Assembly: GCA_003988855.1 (NCBI GenBank)
Contig: QYAI01000016.1
Location: 127,648 to 191,647 of the forward strand
Length of the DNA: 64,000 nt
Reading direction: 5' to 3'
Origin: Arachnopeziza araneosa
Taxonomy: Eukaryota; Ascomycota; Leotiomycetes; Helotiales; Arachnopezizaceae
Part shown: piece by piece, positions 22,486-33,965 of the stretch
Layout: each line of letters starts with the position of its first letter
Numbering within the stretch: the stretch's first letter is position 1
Notes under the pieces: model-generated
Told to the model about the DNA's origin: nothing
Databases searched by the model: none
Seen by the model: only the letters and a program-made list of their open reading frames with translations
Program-made: the position numbers and the translations under genes

Positions 22486-23913
22486 TTATAACAATAATAT
22501 ACTGACACCAACCACGCAGACGGCAAGCAAGATTGCACTTCGGCCGACTATCTCATTCAGTCTAGGAGCGGCACTGACAGGCAATCCGCAGCATTGTCGA
22601 TTATAGGTGACATTATTGAATGTAGCTGCGACCTCGAAAACACTCCCATTTCCGACGTTGTAGTAATCCACGTTGAGAAATTTGGGTGGGTAGTTCCAGG
22701 TGTCGTTACATTGCTGTGCATTTAAGCCAAGACTGCCAAATCCCGTGACATTGTTCGTAACGTTCAGTAGGGGAATATTTGGTACGAGAAGCGAATTCCC
22801 GAGTAGTGAAATGTCGTAGTTGAGATTGTGGTTGTCTATATATAGCCGTTGAGGTGCATCTTTTGGAAGCAATGCTGGAGGGCGCTGAATCGTACACGGA
22901 AAAGAGCGGTCGGTTGGGTCAAATGGCGTCTCCCACATCTGGGAAAACTCATCCAAAATCCATGGCACCGCAATTTGGTTCGCTTGGTAGTCCATGAAAA
23001 AAATGACTCGCTTTCCAGTCAGGATCATGGCGCCAAGGGTAGGCCAATCCGTGATGGCCATTGGGATCTTAGGAGGCAAATACGCATACTGTACCAACCC
23101 AGTTTGTTCGATGAACGGTACGTATTGTGATACGGGATTGTAATCTCCATTTCCTAACAAAATGGTGACTACGTCATATGGGTGACTTGCAACCCAAGAA
23201 TTGACTTTCCCAAGATAGTCTGTAATAGGACCAGCATCCAAAACGTTACAAGACGTGTGACAGAAATGTGGTGTAGAATTGACAAAGTGCATCTGTCCTT
23301 GAAGCATACGAATCCCATCATTGAGCTGAGTCGTGACATCGAGAGCTTGATTTGCAGCCGCATTGTCAGTTTTCACGAATGGTGAGTTGTGGGCAGCGAC
23401 TTCAGTTATATTCCCATATTTTCGAGAACAAAATTCCGGATAGTTGTTGCACGGAGTGGTGTTTGTGGGCTGTGGAGCAGATGAAGATGTAGCGGTAGAA
23501 TTAGAGGTACTGTTGAGAGATGAAGTAGAGCTAGAGGTCAAAACAGAGCCGCTGAGGAGGAACTGTGAATCAGTGGTGGTGGATTGGGTGGATGTTGCCG
23601 ATGTATTACTGCTCATGAAACTCCCAATACCAAGGATCGTGATTGATCCTAGTGTTGTTGTTCGAGTGGTAGAACCACTGGTGACAGTAGACAGTATTGC
23701 TTCGGTGGTAAGGGGAGAAGATGTCAAGGTGATAGTTGAACTGTAGGATAAATAAGAACCTGTGGGAGTGGCAGGCTCAGTTTTTCCAGTTAATATGATA
23801 ACTCCATCTGTACTCGAGCTGGAACCAGAACCAGAGCCAGAGCTCGAACTTGGGGTATCTGCATATGCCGTGATTGCAAAGAGGCAATATGACAGTAGGT
23901 ATGAGTAGTACAT
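22486..23913 (-). CDS. Secreted GPI-anchored PLC-like phosphodiesterase
   Basis: Single exon, 475 residues. Residues 1-18 form a signal peptide ending near AYADT. A Ser/Thr-rich, likely O-glycosylated stalk covers residues 20-150. The catalytic-like part follows: PEFCSRKYGNITEVAAHNSPFV holds the first His of a PI-PLC X-like TIM barrel, and the HFCHTSCNVLDAG segment the second region. Later come KRVIFFMDYQAN and a Cys-rich end. The C-terminus is a hydrophobic helix of about 17 residues without a charged tail, a typical GPI-attachment signal, so the product is expected on the plasma membrane or wall. The family (PLC-like phosphodiesterases, SCOP superfamily) is common in ascomycetes; the substrate is unknown and several members lack proven phospholipase activity. 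Confidence 0.82.
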   Translation of the reverse strand: MYYSYLLSYCLFAITAYADTPSSSSGSGSGSSSSTDGVIILTGKTEPATPTGSYLSYSSTITLTSSPLTTEAILSTVTSGSTTRTTTLGSITILGIGSFMSSNTSATSTQSTTTDSQFLLSGSVLTSSSTSSLNSTSNSTATSSSAPQPTNTTPCNNYPEFCSRKYGNITEVAAHNSPFVKTDNAAANQALDVTTQLNDGIRMLQGQMHFVNSTPHFCHTSCNVLDAGPITDYLGKVNSWVASHPYDVVTILLGNGDYNPVSQYVPFIEQTGLVQYAYLPPKIPMAITDWPTLGAMILTGKRVIFFMDYQANQIAVPWILDEFSQMWETPFDPTDRSFPCTIQRPPALLPKDAPQRLYIDNHNLNYDISLLGNSLLVPNIPLLNVTNNVTGFGSLGLNAQQCNDTWNYPPKFLNVDYYNVGNGSVFEVAATFNNVTYNRQCCGLPVSAAPRLNEIVGRSAILLAVCVVGVSILLL

Positions 23914-24822
23914 GGCTGGAGTATTGAGGCTCGCAGAGCGGCCACCAGCACCAAGGTGACGAACAATCTGAGTTTGAGGTTTGGAGAATGGTGGGAGGAA
24001 GAACCAAAGATGAGATGGAAACCAACTGAGCTAATCGTGTCGTAGCTCAATTCTTGGTGTTATTGGCATTGGCAACAGAAAATCTTTGTGGATTCAGCGT
24101 CATTGCGGAAGGATCGGAACATAGGAGAACGACAGTTGAGCTAAACCTTTTCTTTCTAGATCCCAGGAGCAAACAGGAAAGTTTCATTGGGGACAAGAAA
24201 CAATTGGTACATTATTAGAGGTTAGTAGCACTTCTACACTCCTACCCTCCCGAAGTTTGTTGACAAGAATCTTAGTCGGTCAGCGTCATCTTGGGGCGGA
24301 GCAGTGCCATGGCGGCTATGGGCCCACTTGTCTCACTCGCTGGCATCGTTTTTCTTCGACGTCTCAAGGATGTTTCGATGAAACTTTCCAGGATGTTTGA
24401 TCGTATTCCAACGCCTCATCGAGGGACCGTGGGATCTTCTCGGGCAGGATAGGGGATCGAGAATGAAGCTGTGAAAGAACGATAGGTACTCAACGGATCT
24501 AGGCACGTCGTAAGCTGGGGAACCTGAAGCAAGCAACAGAATCCTTGTGGGACAGTAGCAGCATAAGATCCGGCTCCATCTACGCTGATCAGATGGTCCA
24601 GAAGGCTGCTATCAGCGGATCGGGAGCGTCGGTGGCGCACATAAGCCGCTACGGGTGCCAATTTACAGCGGAGCCATGGTCCCTGGACGCGCAGCCATCC
24701 GTCATCTTGATAATGTCGCTGAATCGCCTTTCACTGAACATGCCAAAACTCCATACTAATGTCTTGATGGCTTTCACACTTTGCTGTTCAGACAGTCCCA
24801 CGATTTTAGTCTGTCGTTGATT
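23914..24822. other. Divergent promoter region
   Basis: About 900 nt between the PLC-like gene (-) and the Sur7-like gene (+). Short ORFs on both strands have no recognisable features. I see no repeat or RNA gene. Confidence 0.45.
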
Positions 24823-25821
24823 ATGACTCTCCCGACTTTCCGATCGTTAGCTGCTCGAAGAAATCAAAAACTCAAGGAGAAGACGGAGAATGGAGTAGTT
24901 GACGGCCAGACAAATGCGGAGAGTACTTCGGAGAGGACAATCACGCCAAATTATATTCCTAGAGTCAACATCAAACTCGCTACTCGAACTCGGCGGAATT
25001 GGATCCTAATATCATGTCTCTTTTTCTTCCTCTCTGTCATATTCTTAATTCTCGTATGTCCCGATCAAGAGAAATCACGCCAGTTACTGGTCTAATATAA
25101 ACAGACCATCATCGGCAGCATTAACAAGAGAGTCGTCATCCGTTCTACCTACCTCTTCAAGCTCAATCTCACCAACATCATTCCCGCCTCGGCCGGCGAT
25201 TTCGTCCTGGTCAACTCCCTCGCCCGCTCCCTTGGTCTCCACGATTTCTACCAAGTCGGCCTCTGGAATTTTTGCGAAGGCTACAACGACGAAGGAATCA
25301 CGCACTGCTCCTCCCCCAAATCCCTCTACTGGTTCAATCCCGTGGAAATCCTCCTCAATGAGCTGCTATCAGGAGCGACCATTGCCCTCCCTGCCGAAAT
25401 CAACAATATCCTGAGACTGATCAGGATCGCATCGCACATCATGTTCGGCTTTTTCCTGATCGGCACCACCATGAATTTCGTGTCCATCTTCATCGCACCC
25501 ATCACGCTGAGCTCAAGGTGGTGGAGCTTGCCCTTTTCAATCTGGACGTTCCTGGCTGCGCTGTTTACGACTGCCGCGACCATCATTGGCACTGTGATGG
25601 CCGTCATCTTTAAGAATGTTCTGACGAGTCAACCTGGCCTGAATATAGGTGCTAGTATCGGGACGGACATGTTTGCTTTTATGTGGATTGGATCGGCATT
25701 CAGCATCCTTGGTTGGCTGATTCATTTGTTTATGAGTTGCTGTTGTGCGAGCAAGAGGGACGTCAGGACCGGAAGAAGGAAAGGGAGAAAGAGTGCGTAT
25801 GGTGAGAAAGAAAGGCCTTAA
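24823..25821 (+). CDS. Sur7/PalI-family four-helix membrane protein
   Basis: Two exons (24823-25053, 25105-25821), 315 residues. After a charged cytosolic N-terminus comes a first membrane helix (about residues 63-80), an extracellular loop, and three further helices between about 195 and 300, ending in a basic cytosolic tail. The loop has the family mark VGLWNFCEGYN with a nearby Cys pair (THCSSP), characteristic of the Sur7/PalI group (PF06687), which sits in eisosomes or acts in wall stress and pH sensing. Which branch it belongs to (Sur7, Pun1, Fmp45 or PalI) cannot be told without a tree; the short tail argues against PalI itself. The 51-nt intron follows the first helix, with a CTAAT branch point and CAG acceptor. 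Confidence 0.83.
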
Positions 25822-26235
25822 AACTTATGATGGAAACCTTATCATGAACTTACCCTAAATGACAACTGCACATGAAAATCCTGTCATTTAGATTGTATAT
25901 AGAGGAGGTGAGAGTAGATAAGATTCTATTTATTGTTTAGATAGTGAATGCTGTTAAGACAGTGAATGACATAGTATTGATCGGAAGCTATGAAGTCATT
26001 TCTATAAGAATACTCGAGAAGGGATTGAGAAGCGATTAGCGTCGCAAGTAAGACGTATATTGAAGTATTAAACTCTGAGATAGAGGCACGAGAATTATCG
26101 TATTTTTAGATTTTACCAGAAAGTGAACACCATGTGCAGTCTCTTTTGGATACCCATCATCCCGTGGGTTTAGATATCCCAACTTTATTCCTGATATAGT
26201 TACATTCCCTAGTTTCTATCAATTTCGCCACTCTT
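25822..26235. other. Convergent intergenic spacer
   Basis: A/T-rich 3-prime regions of the Sur7-like gene and ACH1. No ORF or RNA gene seen. Confidence 0.45.
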
Positions 26236-27975
26236 TCAACCCCAAGTCTTGATCTTCCTCATACTACCCTCCTGATCCAAGGCCTTGTGCATATCAAAGG
26301 AATTCCACAACAAATGAGGCTCATGGCCCCAGCCCCTCTTCATACAATAATTCTCTGCCTTGTTGAAATAATCTTCCAAGATTGGTCTATACTCGGGATG
26401 TGCGCATTTGGCAATGATAACCTTTGCTCGCTCCTTGGGACTTAATCCCCTGACATCAGCTAGGCCTTGCTCCGTTACCACGACGTCCAAGTCGTGCTCC
26501 GTCTGATCGATATGAGTGCACATAGGAACAATACAGCTCACACCGTGAGGATCTGTCTTCGATGGTCGGGTTGACGGGGTGTGCATGATGGAATATTTGG
26601 CAGATCGGAGGAAATCAGCCGATCCTCCAAGACCATTGAGCATACGACTGCCCATGACACAAGTGGAGTTTGCGTGAGCGTAAATATCGACTTCGACTGG
26701 TGTATTCATGCCGATGACTCCTAACCTTCGAATGATTTCTGGAGAGTTAGATACTTGCTGACTTCTTAGTATTAGCTTGTTATGATACCGCTCCCATCCA
26801 TCATAAAATCTCTTAAAGCCCTCCGGTGAGAAGCGAATAGAAGTAGCAGTTGCAAAATCCAGACGTCCCGAATCGAAGAGATCTAGGAAGGTATCTTGGA
26901 GGACCTCAGTCCAGACCTTTAGATTTTGAAACTTTGACTCGGCCAGTCCACCAATAACAGCATTTGCAATATTGCCAATACCAGATTGTATGGGAAGAAG
27001 ATTTTTGGGGAGACGACCATGTTTTACTTCATGCTCAAGAAACTCGATGAGATGGTTTGCAATAGCGGCACTCTTTGCATCAGCCGGTGAATTTGGTTGC
27101 GTCTGATCTTGATAGTCGCTTTCAATAATGGCAACAATTTTCTCTGTGTCGACCGGGATATATGTTGTCCCAATTCTATCCTCTGGAGCCATGATGAGAT
27201 ATGGCTTCCTATGGGGAGGAAGCTGTGTCATTGTAATATCGTGCAATCCTTCCATCGACGGAATAGCGGTATTTACTTCAATAATGATTTTATCTGCCAT
27301 CTGAATTAATTCTGGAGACGCGCCAACTGACGCTCCTGGGATAATCCCTCCATCCTCCGTTATACCAGAAGCTTCTACTACTACAACATCCAGTTTCTTA
27401 TTTGGTCGGTCTTTTGTGTAAAAGCCCTAAGCACCTTCTGTCAATACCATTTAATAGTCTTGAGTGTATCAGGAGCACTCACGTATACCAAATCCACTGG
27501 AAACATAGATAGATGCTTGTCAAAAAACTTGATTTCGCCATTATTAATCCCTTTCGCGATGGATTTGCCGACTTGATGGGGAGATCGCCTTTCAATCATA
27601 TTCAAAGCCGCCCATCTGTTTTCTGTCTCCGCGCCGGAGGACGCTCCTACAAACAGACTGTACTTCAATTTCCCCTGAAGACCATTCTTTTCGACATGGT
27701 CCGCTAGCATGGTAGGTATTTTCCTAAATATCAATCGTTATTTACCAATCCGGGAATCCCAGAGGGGTTGAATAGAGGGGTAAATTGATGGACCATGCTA
27801 TACAAGGAACTTACTTGGGGTACCCAACACCAGTGAAACCTGACCAGCCAATATATGAGCCATTGGGAAAATATTTGATCAAGTCTTCGGGGTGTGTGAG
27901 CTTGTTGAGCAGCGTTGGTCTGCGGACGCGAGACTTCAATGCTGCAGACGCAGTGAGAGCTGCCGATGAAGCCAT
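26236..27975 (-). CDS. ACH1: Acetyl-CoA hydrolase / succinyl-CoA:acetate CoA-transferase Ach1
   Basis: Three exons on the minus strand (27975-27815, 27723-27483, 27426-26236), 530 residues, the normal length for the family. The protein carries the expected blocks: GWSGFTGVGYPK near the N-terminus, KYSLFVGASSGAETENRW, VVVVEASGITEDGGIIPG, LPIQSGIGNIANAV and TEQGLADVRGLSPKERA. Ach1 is mitochondrial and mainly moves CoA between succinyl-CoA and acetate or propionate, allowing detoxification of short-chain acids and growth on acetate. The N-terminal residues (MASSAALTASAALKSRVRR) make a reasonable matrix-targeting helix. Introns of 91 and 56 nt are GT-AG and both joins fall exactly on conserved sequence (YPK|KIPTML, DLVY|GFYTKD). 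Confidence 0.93.
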
Positions 27976-28553
27976 TTCAACTTATGTCGAGAATCCTAAC
28001 CTTGTCGACTACTCCCCTGGCTGCCACAAGACCAGGGTTCGATTAGAGATGAGAGAACTCGAAAGCTACCTGAACAGCGGTTGACAGTCTGAATCGTATG
28101 ATTCTGGGCACAGCAGATGTTTTGTACCTGGCGGATTTATCTCGGAATCAAAGAATGCCCCACTAAATGCATCACTGAGCATTTGGGGCGTCAGGGATTG
28201 GCAGGCGAAGTTGTAGGCTTTCCGTTATGCCGCGGTAATGGGAGATATTTGTTTACTTTTTTGATCGAAGACTGCTTGGATCATCTCGGAGAAATGGAGG
28301 TTAGTAATGGGAATACTGATATAAAGGGAAGCAAATTTGCCTCTTGGAAAAATACTCCAAGCGTGGAAATATCTCGAGCCCGCGTCTGTAAATGCCGAAA
28401 ATTCTGCACATTGATTATGTACACCGAATCCGCATCTGGGCCAATCTCATTCGGAGTTCTGCTTCATAGAAATGCTAACAGTCCCCGATTATTAACTTAT
28501 ACAGATTGTTATTACTAAGCTTCAGCAGCTCGTGACCTCTATCTCTGCAGCAT
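27976..28553. other. ACH1 promoter region
   Basis: About 580 nt between the ACH1 start and the end of NDC1, both on the minus strand. A 133-codon open frame on the plus strand (28117-28518) has no recognisable features and is judged chance. Confidence 0.45.
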
Positions 28554-30545
28554 TTATGGTGCTTGCGGCGCTCCAGGTATCACGACTGCCTCTCTCGCCA
28601 TCCGCATTTCGCTTTGACTCAGCCTCAAATCTTCACTATAGTCCTCAAAAGCATCCACCAGGTCGTTCAACCCACTTTTTAGAGCCGCCAATATATGATC
28701 CACTTCTGGACTTTCTCTGACTCCTTCGATATCCGTCCAGTGCACGCCCAAGCTCCGCTTAAATGAATCCAATTTTGCAATAAGAGCAGTAAATATTTGT
28801 ATGATGGATTTGACATCTCGCTGAACGTTCCCGTATTTATCTTCCGTAAGACTGCATACTGCAAGTCGAGTTAAAGAATCGATGGCGTCAATGATGATTC
28901 CAACGTCACCATAAGGGGTTCCAAGAACAACGGCGGTTAGTCTTCGGCGATATTGCTGGCGAAAAGCTTCCCCGAATTGGGTACCAAGAAGCCACATTGC
29001 ACAATCCTTGAACAGACTTCCAACAGGCGATGCAATGACTGCTTGCGTCTGTTTCTCTGCTGCTTCGATGAGTTTCTTGGTTCTAGGTGACAATGCTTCT
29101 GGTGGCGTTTGGCCATGATCTTTGGCAAAAGAGCCGACGCCTTGCGCAACACGGGGTAATGTTGATGTCGACTTTCGTGGTTTGGTAAATAGATCTCCTG
29201 GTGCATTCAAGCCATTTTTTAAGGGTTCTGACAACCTAGGTAAAGTTGGAATATTTTCTGCAGCTTTATCATATTGAGAAGTTGTTGACGGATGCTCGTA
29301 ATTATCAATTCGAGTCGAAACACCATTTATGATGCCCAAACATGCCTCGAGAATTTGAGACCAGCACGATCCTCCAACCCTATCAATATCCTCGTAGATC
29401 GTCTTCCGTCGGCCTTGGAACCGTTGTGATATGTAGACCAATTCCCAGAATGCATAAGCCTAATATATGTTAGAATATCGCCATTAAGCAAGAATGGGCA
29501 ACCGACCCTTGTTTGTAGCTTCTTCGCGTTAAGGCCAGTTATTAGGCTACCATTCGGGTCTCGTGATTCATATGTGACGGGCCTGTCGTTCTTGAGAGGT
29601 TCCTGAGCTACATAAGCGGAAAATGCAGCATTTCCAACCTCCCAAAGCATAATGAGCAGAAATCCCGCAGTAACAGTGCGTACAAGCACGCTCCAATGAA
29701 ATGGTCGAGTACTGGGAAGAGAATTCGACTTCGGTAGAGTCCAGAAAACCCGCGCCCATGTTCTATTGAAACTCCATGCCATGCTCCGAATGGAGCCTCC
29801 AACAATAAACCAGTCGATGGAATAAATGAATGGTGATATGACAGCTGCTAGTACAGCACGCTGTAGAGAGATGAGAGTCAAATATGGGAGCCTAGACTTG
29901 AGCTGCGTAAGAGGTGGTACGATCAAGTCTGATTGCTGATCAGAGGGAGCCAAAGGCTTCGTCTTCGTAACTGGCATGTCGATTCTATCGTAGTCGTAGT
30001 AAAGGTGGACACCAGCCTGGTAAAAGGAGAGGAGGAAAAGAAAGCTGGTCAAGTAGATGGGTTTCTCGTTCAGTGTGGTTCGGTCTGTTCTTGGAATAAT
30101 TTTGATTCTGTTTAGGTCCGCACTCTGGCCACAAGACCAGATGTATATTTCGCTGAACATGTATGCTGAAAAGAAGTACCAGCCTATTGTTTGGACGGTT
30201 GCATATCGGAAGGCATAACTTTTGAAGGTATCCCATCCCGAATATGATGTCCTAAAGCCAACATGTAATTGTGAAACTCGAAGCATAAATATGAAGAAGG
30301 CAGGTATGAAGAGGAGAAGGCTTCGTATGCCAGCTCTGCCAATTGGGAACCATGACCAGATGACTGTGGAGTCAGTGATAGTTTGATGAGGTCGACTTCG
30401 CAGACTTACAAGAGTTCCACTCTCCTATCAAAACAGCCTCTAAATAACAGAGCCCAAAAAGTGCGCCAGTAGCCAACATAAACTTTCTGTGCATAGTTGG
30501 TGTCAGGAAGTCCTTGTAAGGACGAATTCGAGGGGCGGGAGGCAT
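28554..30545 (-). CDS. NDC1: Nucleoporin NDC1
   Basis: Three exons (30545-30410, 30363-29507, 29459-28554), 632 residues. NDC1 is the transmembrane nucleoporin that anchors nuclear pore complexes and, in fungi, inserts spindle pole bodies in the envelope. The start MPPAPRIRPYKDFLTPTMHRKF is typical: a short Pro/Arg stretch, then membrane helices at about residues 24-42 and 55-75, two around 100-165, and two around 205-290, six in total. The C-terminal half is soluble, facing the pore, with QRFQGRRKTIYEDIDR and the late helix LGTQFGEAFRQQYRRRL. Introns of 46 and 47 nt are short but standard. The first 46 codons are found only by recognising exon 1 before the 46-nt intron. The promoter (314 nt) is shared with the syntaxin gene. 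Confidence 0.85.
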
Positions 30546-30859
30546 CGTTCAGTTTGATGGCTGTACTCAGACTACCCATGAAACAGTATGAACAAACAAA
30601 TACCAGAGAATGTAAACCCAGCCTTCTTCTCTATCATACCATGGTCATCGTTGTCCATTCAGTCGCGCAAGAGAGGTTCTGTTGACATTCATTTTGCGTA
30701 CCAAAATAAATGTCCAAGCTTTGAGGAAGGCTTCGGACGCGGCCGCAGCTCGCGCTAGCGTGAGGTACGTCAACCTCCCTCCAAGAGCAGGCAACGGCAA
30801 ACATATGAGGAACATCATTTGCACCATCCCCGATCCAATCTACAGATATCATTGCCATC

Positions 30860-31727
30860 ATGTCTTTCGACCAACTGTCATCTCTCGAATCGCAACCCAC
30901 AGATTTACGGAGGCAAGATGATTCACAATATACTGATGACCCAGAGTTCTCGAAGTTATCGCAAGAACTTATGACCAGGCTATTTGCGCTAACGGGGAAC
31001 ATCTCACGGCTCACGAACGAAATCAGTTTACTAGGGACGAGGAGAGACACAGAACGAGTTCGGGAACGTGTGCATGACCTATTGGAGGAGTCAAAGCAGG
31101 ATTTCAAAGAGGTTGGAGAGGGTGTCAAAAAGATTCAATCATGGGAGGATGTTAATGTAAGTGAGGAGATCATCTCACTATAGGTTGATGCTGATGATAG
31201 TCAAGCCTCATCAGAAGTTCACACAACAGAAATTAGCACGAGAATTTCAGCATAATCTGCGCGAGTTTCAAAATGTCCAACGACAAGCCATTGAGAAGCA
31301 ACGCTCGTCGGCTTCTGCAGCTCGTGTTGCTTTAGAAGACTCTCAGTCACCCAGTGGAGAAGGTTCTTCCCCCTTCTCGCAACAACAACAATCACAAGAA
31401 CAGCTTCGTCTCGCCTCACAGGACGAGGTTGACTTTCAAGATTCCTTGATTGTCGAGCGAGAAGCGGAGATTCGCAACATCGAACAAGGCGTGACGGAGC
31501 TGAATGAGCTATTTAGAGATGTCGCGCATATTGTGAGTGAGCAAGGAGAACAGTTAGACACGATTGAACACAATGTTCAAAATACAAGGGAAAGCACACG
31601 CGGTGCAGATTTGGAGTTGAGAAGTGCCGCTAGGTATCAAAGGCAGGCGAGAAGTAAGGCTTGCTGCTTGTTGTTGATTCTGGGTGTCATATTGACTATC
31701 ATCGTATTGGCCGCGACATTGGGTTAA
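30860..31727 (+). CDS. PEP12: Pep12-type syntaxin (Qa-SNARE)
   Basis: Two exons (30860-31156, 31206-31727), 272 residues. The N-terminal three-helix Habc-type region covers about residues 20-125, followed by a Ser/Gln-rich linker. The t-SNARE helix runs from about 180 to 245 (IVEREAEIRNIEQGVTELNE onward), with the central-layer Gln in HIVSEQGEQLDTIE, then a basic/Cys stretch and a C-terminal membrane anchor (LLLILGVILTIIVLAATLG). Qa-SNAREs of this form act at the late endosome or prevacuolar compartment; Vam3, the vacuolar relative, is the alternative and fungi often have only one such protein for both. The 49-nt intron joins WEDVN to PHQKFTQQKLAREF exactly as in homologues. Confidence 0.85.
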
Positions 31728-32106
31728 GAATGCTCTACTGTATAATAGTGTTCATTAGGATTCGGCGTTTAAGGTGTATATGATTCAGTTCGAGATATTC
31801 CCTGGTCATTCTTCATTCATGAGGACTGTTTAGATAGTAATTGAGAGAAACATTCTATTTGTAGCTGCCGAAGTCGTAACTTCCAAAGTGCCAGTGTGTT
31901 CAACCTTACTTACTTACCTAGGTAGTGGAGTTACCTAGAACTGGAAGGAACTCTCGAGTAAAATTCTGTCATGTGATTACGCACCCGGTCAGCCTGACCT
32001 AAACCGCACGCGTTCGTACACCAACCCAACTAACCTTTAGGCTTCTTCAACTTCAACAACCCTGGCTTTTCTATTCAAGGCCAGTTTCACGAGATTATTT
32101 CTCAAG
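31728..32106. other. Intergenic, probable promoter of the kinase/phosphatase gene
   Basis: About 380 nt. Two copies of TTACCTAG-like sequence, one within the palindrome TACCTAGGTA (31915-31924 or so) and one about 10 nt later, sit about 170 nt before the next start codon. They could be a binding site, but nothing else supports this. Confidence 0.35.
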
Positions 32107-33965
32107 ATGTCAACATCGAAGGCAACCAAAAGAAAACTCAGTCACGATGCTCCAGTTTCGCCTCCTCCTTTAAAGCGGAAGATCCAGGCTACAACCACAC
32201 GTGAGTCCAACCGCATGATTTTTGACTAATCTGTCTAACACGGCATTAGAAACTGCCGTGGCGTCTTTCTTTACTCCTACTTCTCAGAAACCTCCCGATG
32301 GGATGCAGTGGCAAGAGCGTGGCCTGAATAATGACGCTCCTAGGACGCTGCTTGTCGGGAAATACACGCCCTTGGGTTACTCTAACGACTCAAATTTGAA
32401 GCCAAATAAAATAGCTGGCTTTGATCTCGTAAGTGGACGTTTATTGTTTATCAACTGCGCCTGACATACCTCCTTATGACAGGATTCTACCCTGATTAAG
32501 ACATCTTCGGGAAAGAGATTCCCCTCAAATGCCCAGGACTGGAAGTGGTGGCATGCTTCAGTTCCCGCTAGATTACGAGAGCTTTTTGAAGATGGGTAAG
32601 TTTCCAAGAGACTCGGGAGCTCATAACTGAAAGAAGCGCAGATATAAGATAGTGGTGATCAGCAATCAGGGTGGACTATCACTAAATCCCGATTCAAGAG
32701 CGCCTAAAGGAAGAGCCACCGAATTTAAGACGAAGGTTTCTGCAGTTCTTAGCCAGTTAGACCTTCCTATTAGTATCTATGCTGCAACAGAAAGGGACAA
32801 CTTTCGAAAACCCAGGACAGGTAGCTGGACAGAGTTCCTTGAGGACTCTGATATCAAAGAGTCTGCTCTCGATCTTGGGAAGTCTTTTTTCATTGGTGAT
32901 GCCGCCGGTAGGTGTGAATGGGGTGGCGTACCAATGAGAGACTTCTCGTGTGCGGATAGGTACGGTCAATCAGTCTACCGGTTGAGCATCACTGATATAT
33001 GTTAGAAACTTTGCGGAAAATCTTGGGCTCCATTTTCGCACCCCTGAACAATTCTTCCTCCATGTGATGCCTGAATTTTACAACCGACTTTTTGATCCAA
33101 AGCGTCACATGGAGACATTTGAAGATTTAGGTAAGATAGCATGAGACCTAAATTCCAGGTAACTAATGGTTACATTTCAGCTAGGCAGGAGTTCTCGAGA
33201 ATAAACGACATAGACATTGTATTATTTGTTGGCAGCCCAGGAGCAGGCAAGTCGACATACTACTGGAAGGAGCTTGAACCTCTTGGTTACACACGTGTAA
33301 ACCAAGATATTCTTAAAACGGTACGTTTTACATGATGCGGCTATCCGCACAAATCATCTGATAACTGGAAGCGAGAAAAATGCCTCAAGGTTGCGTCTCA
33401 AGAATTGGCAGGCGGGAAGTCGGTTGTAGTCGGTAAGTGCCTACCTATGATCACAACATGTTCATGTGCATCTAACGACCCTCGTTTCTAGACAATACCA
33501 ATCCAAATGTCGAAGTACGACAAGAGTGGGTAAAGCTGGCTGTTAAGCACAATGTACCAATTCGCTGTGTAATGTTCGAAACAGCTGCACTCATCTGCGA
33601 ACACAATGATGCTTTCCGAGCATTCAACGAGGCAGTAAGTATTTTCCATACCATATCGTTGAGCTCCATTATCTCATCCGTGTTCTCGTCCTATACTGGA
33701 TAGGAACACTGTCAATCAAGGTTGATACTAATCGAGTCATAGATGAATCCAGAGAAACGTACGCAACTTCCTCGAATGGCGTTCACAACTTTTGCCGCGA
33801 GATTTAAACGGCCGCTACTTAAGGAGGGATTTCAGGATATCACAGAAGTGATTTTTAAGGCAAGTTCGGCTATGCTCACTCGTCTTCTACAGCTGATCCA
33901 GGATATGAATTTAGGTCCATGGTACTGAGGAAGAAGTGTTATCATGGAGAAAGTGGTGGGTATGA
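32107..33965 (+). CDS. Bifunctional polynucleotide kinase / 3-prime-phosphatase
   Basis: Ten exons: 32107-32200, 32250-32428, 32483-32595, 32642-32959, 33006-33130, 33181-33320, 33372-33432, 33492-33634, 33743-33859 and 33915-33965, giving 446 residues. It repairs DNA ends by removing 3-prime phosphates and adding 5-prime phosphates. The HAD-type phosphatase motif FDLDST is at residues 89-94, with VVISNQGG and SFFIGDAAGR as later HAD motifs; the kinase P-loop GSPGAGKST is at 294-302. There is no FHA domain, as in fission yeast Pnk1. The last intron (33860-33914) begins GCAAGT; it restores the conserved ending GTEEEVLSW and a final Trp-rich tail, whereas reading through gives an unrelated end. 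A basic KRK-type stretch near residues 7-25 may be a nuclear signal. Confidence 0.88.
33860..33914 (+). other. GC-AG intron, last intron of the kinase/phosphatase gene
   Basis: Donor AAG|GCAAGT, acceptor TTTAG, 55 nt. Its removal gives the ending expected for PNKP proteins encoded by a 51-nt terminal exon. Treating it as coding leads to a stop with no family likeness. Confidence 0.75.

Noticed and set aside
30634..31128. 164-codon minus-strand ORF over the syntaxin first exon
   Set aside because: Shadow of the real plus-strand coding frame.
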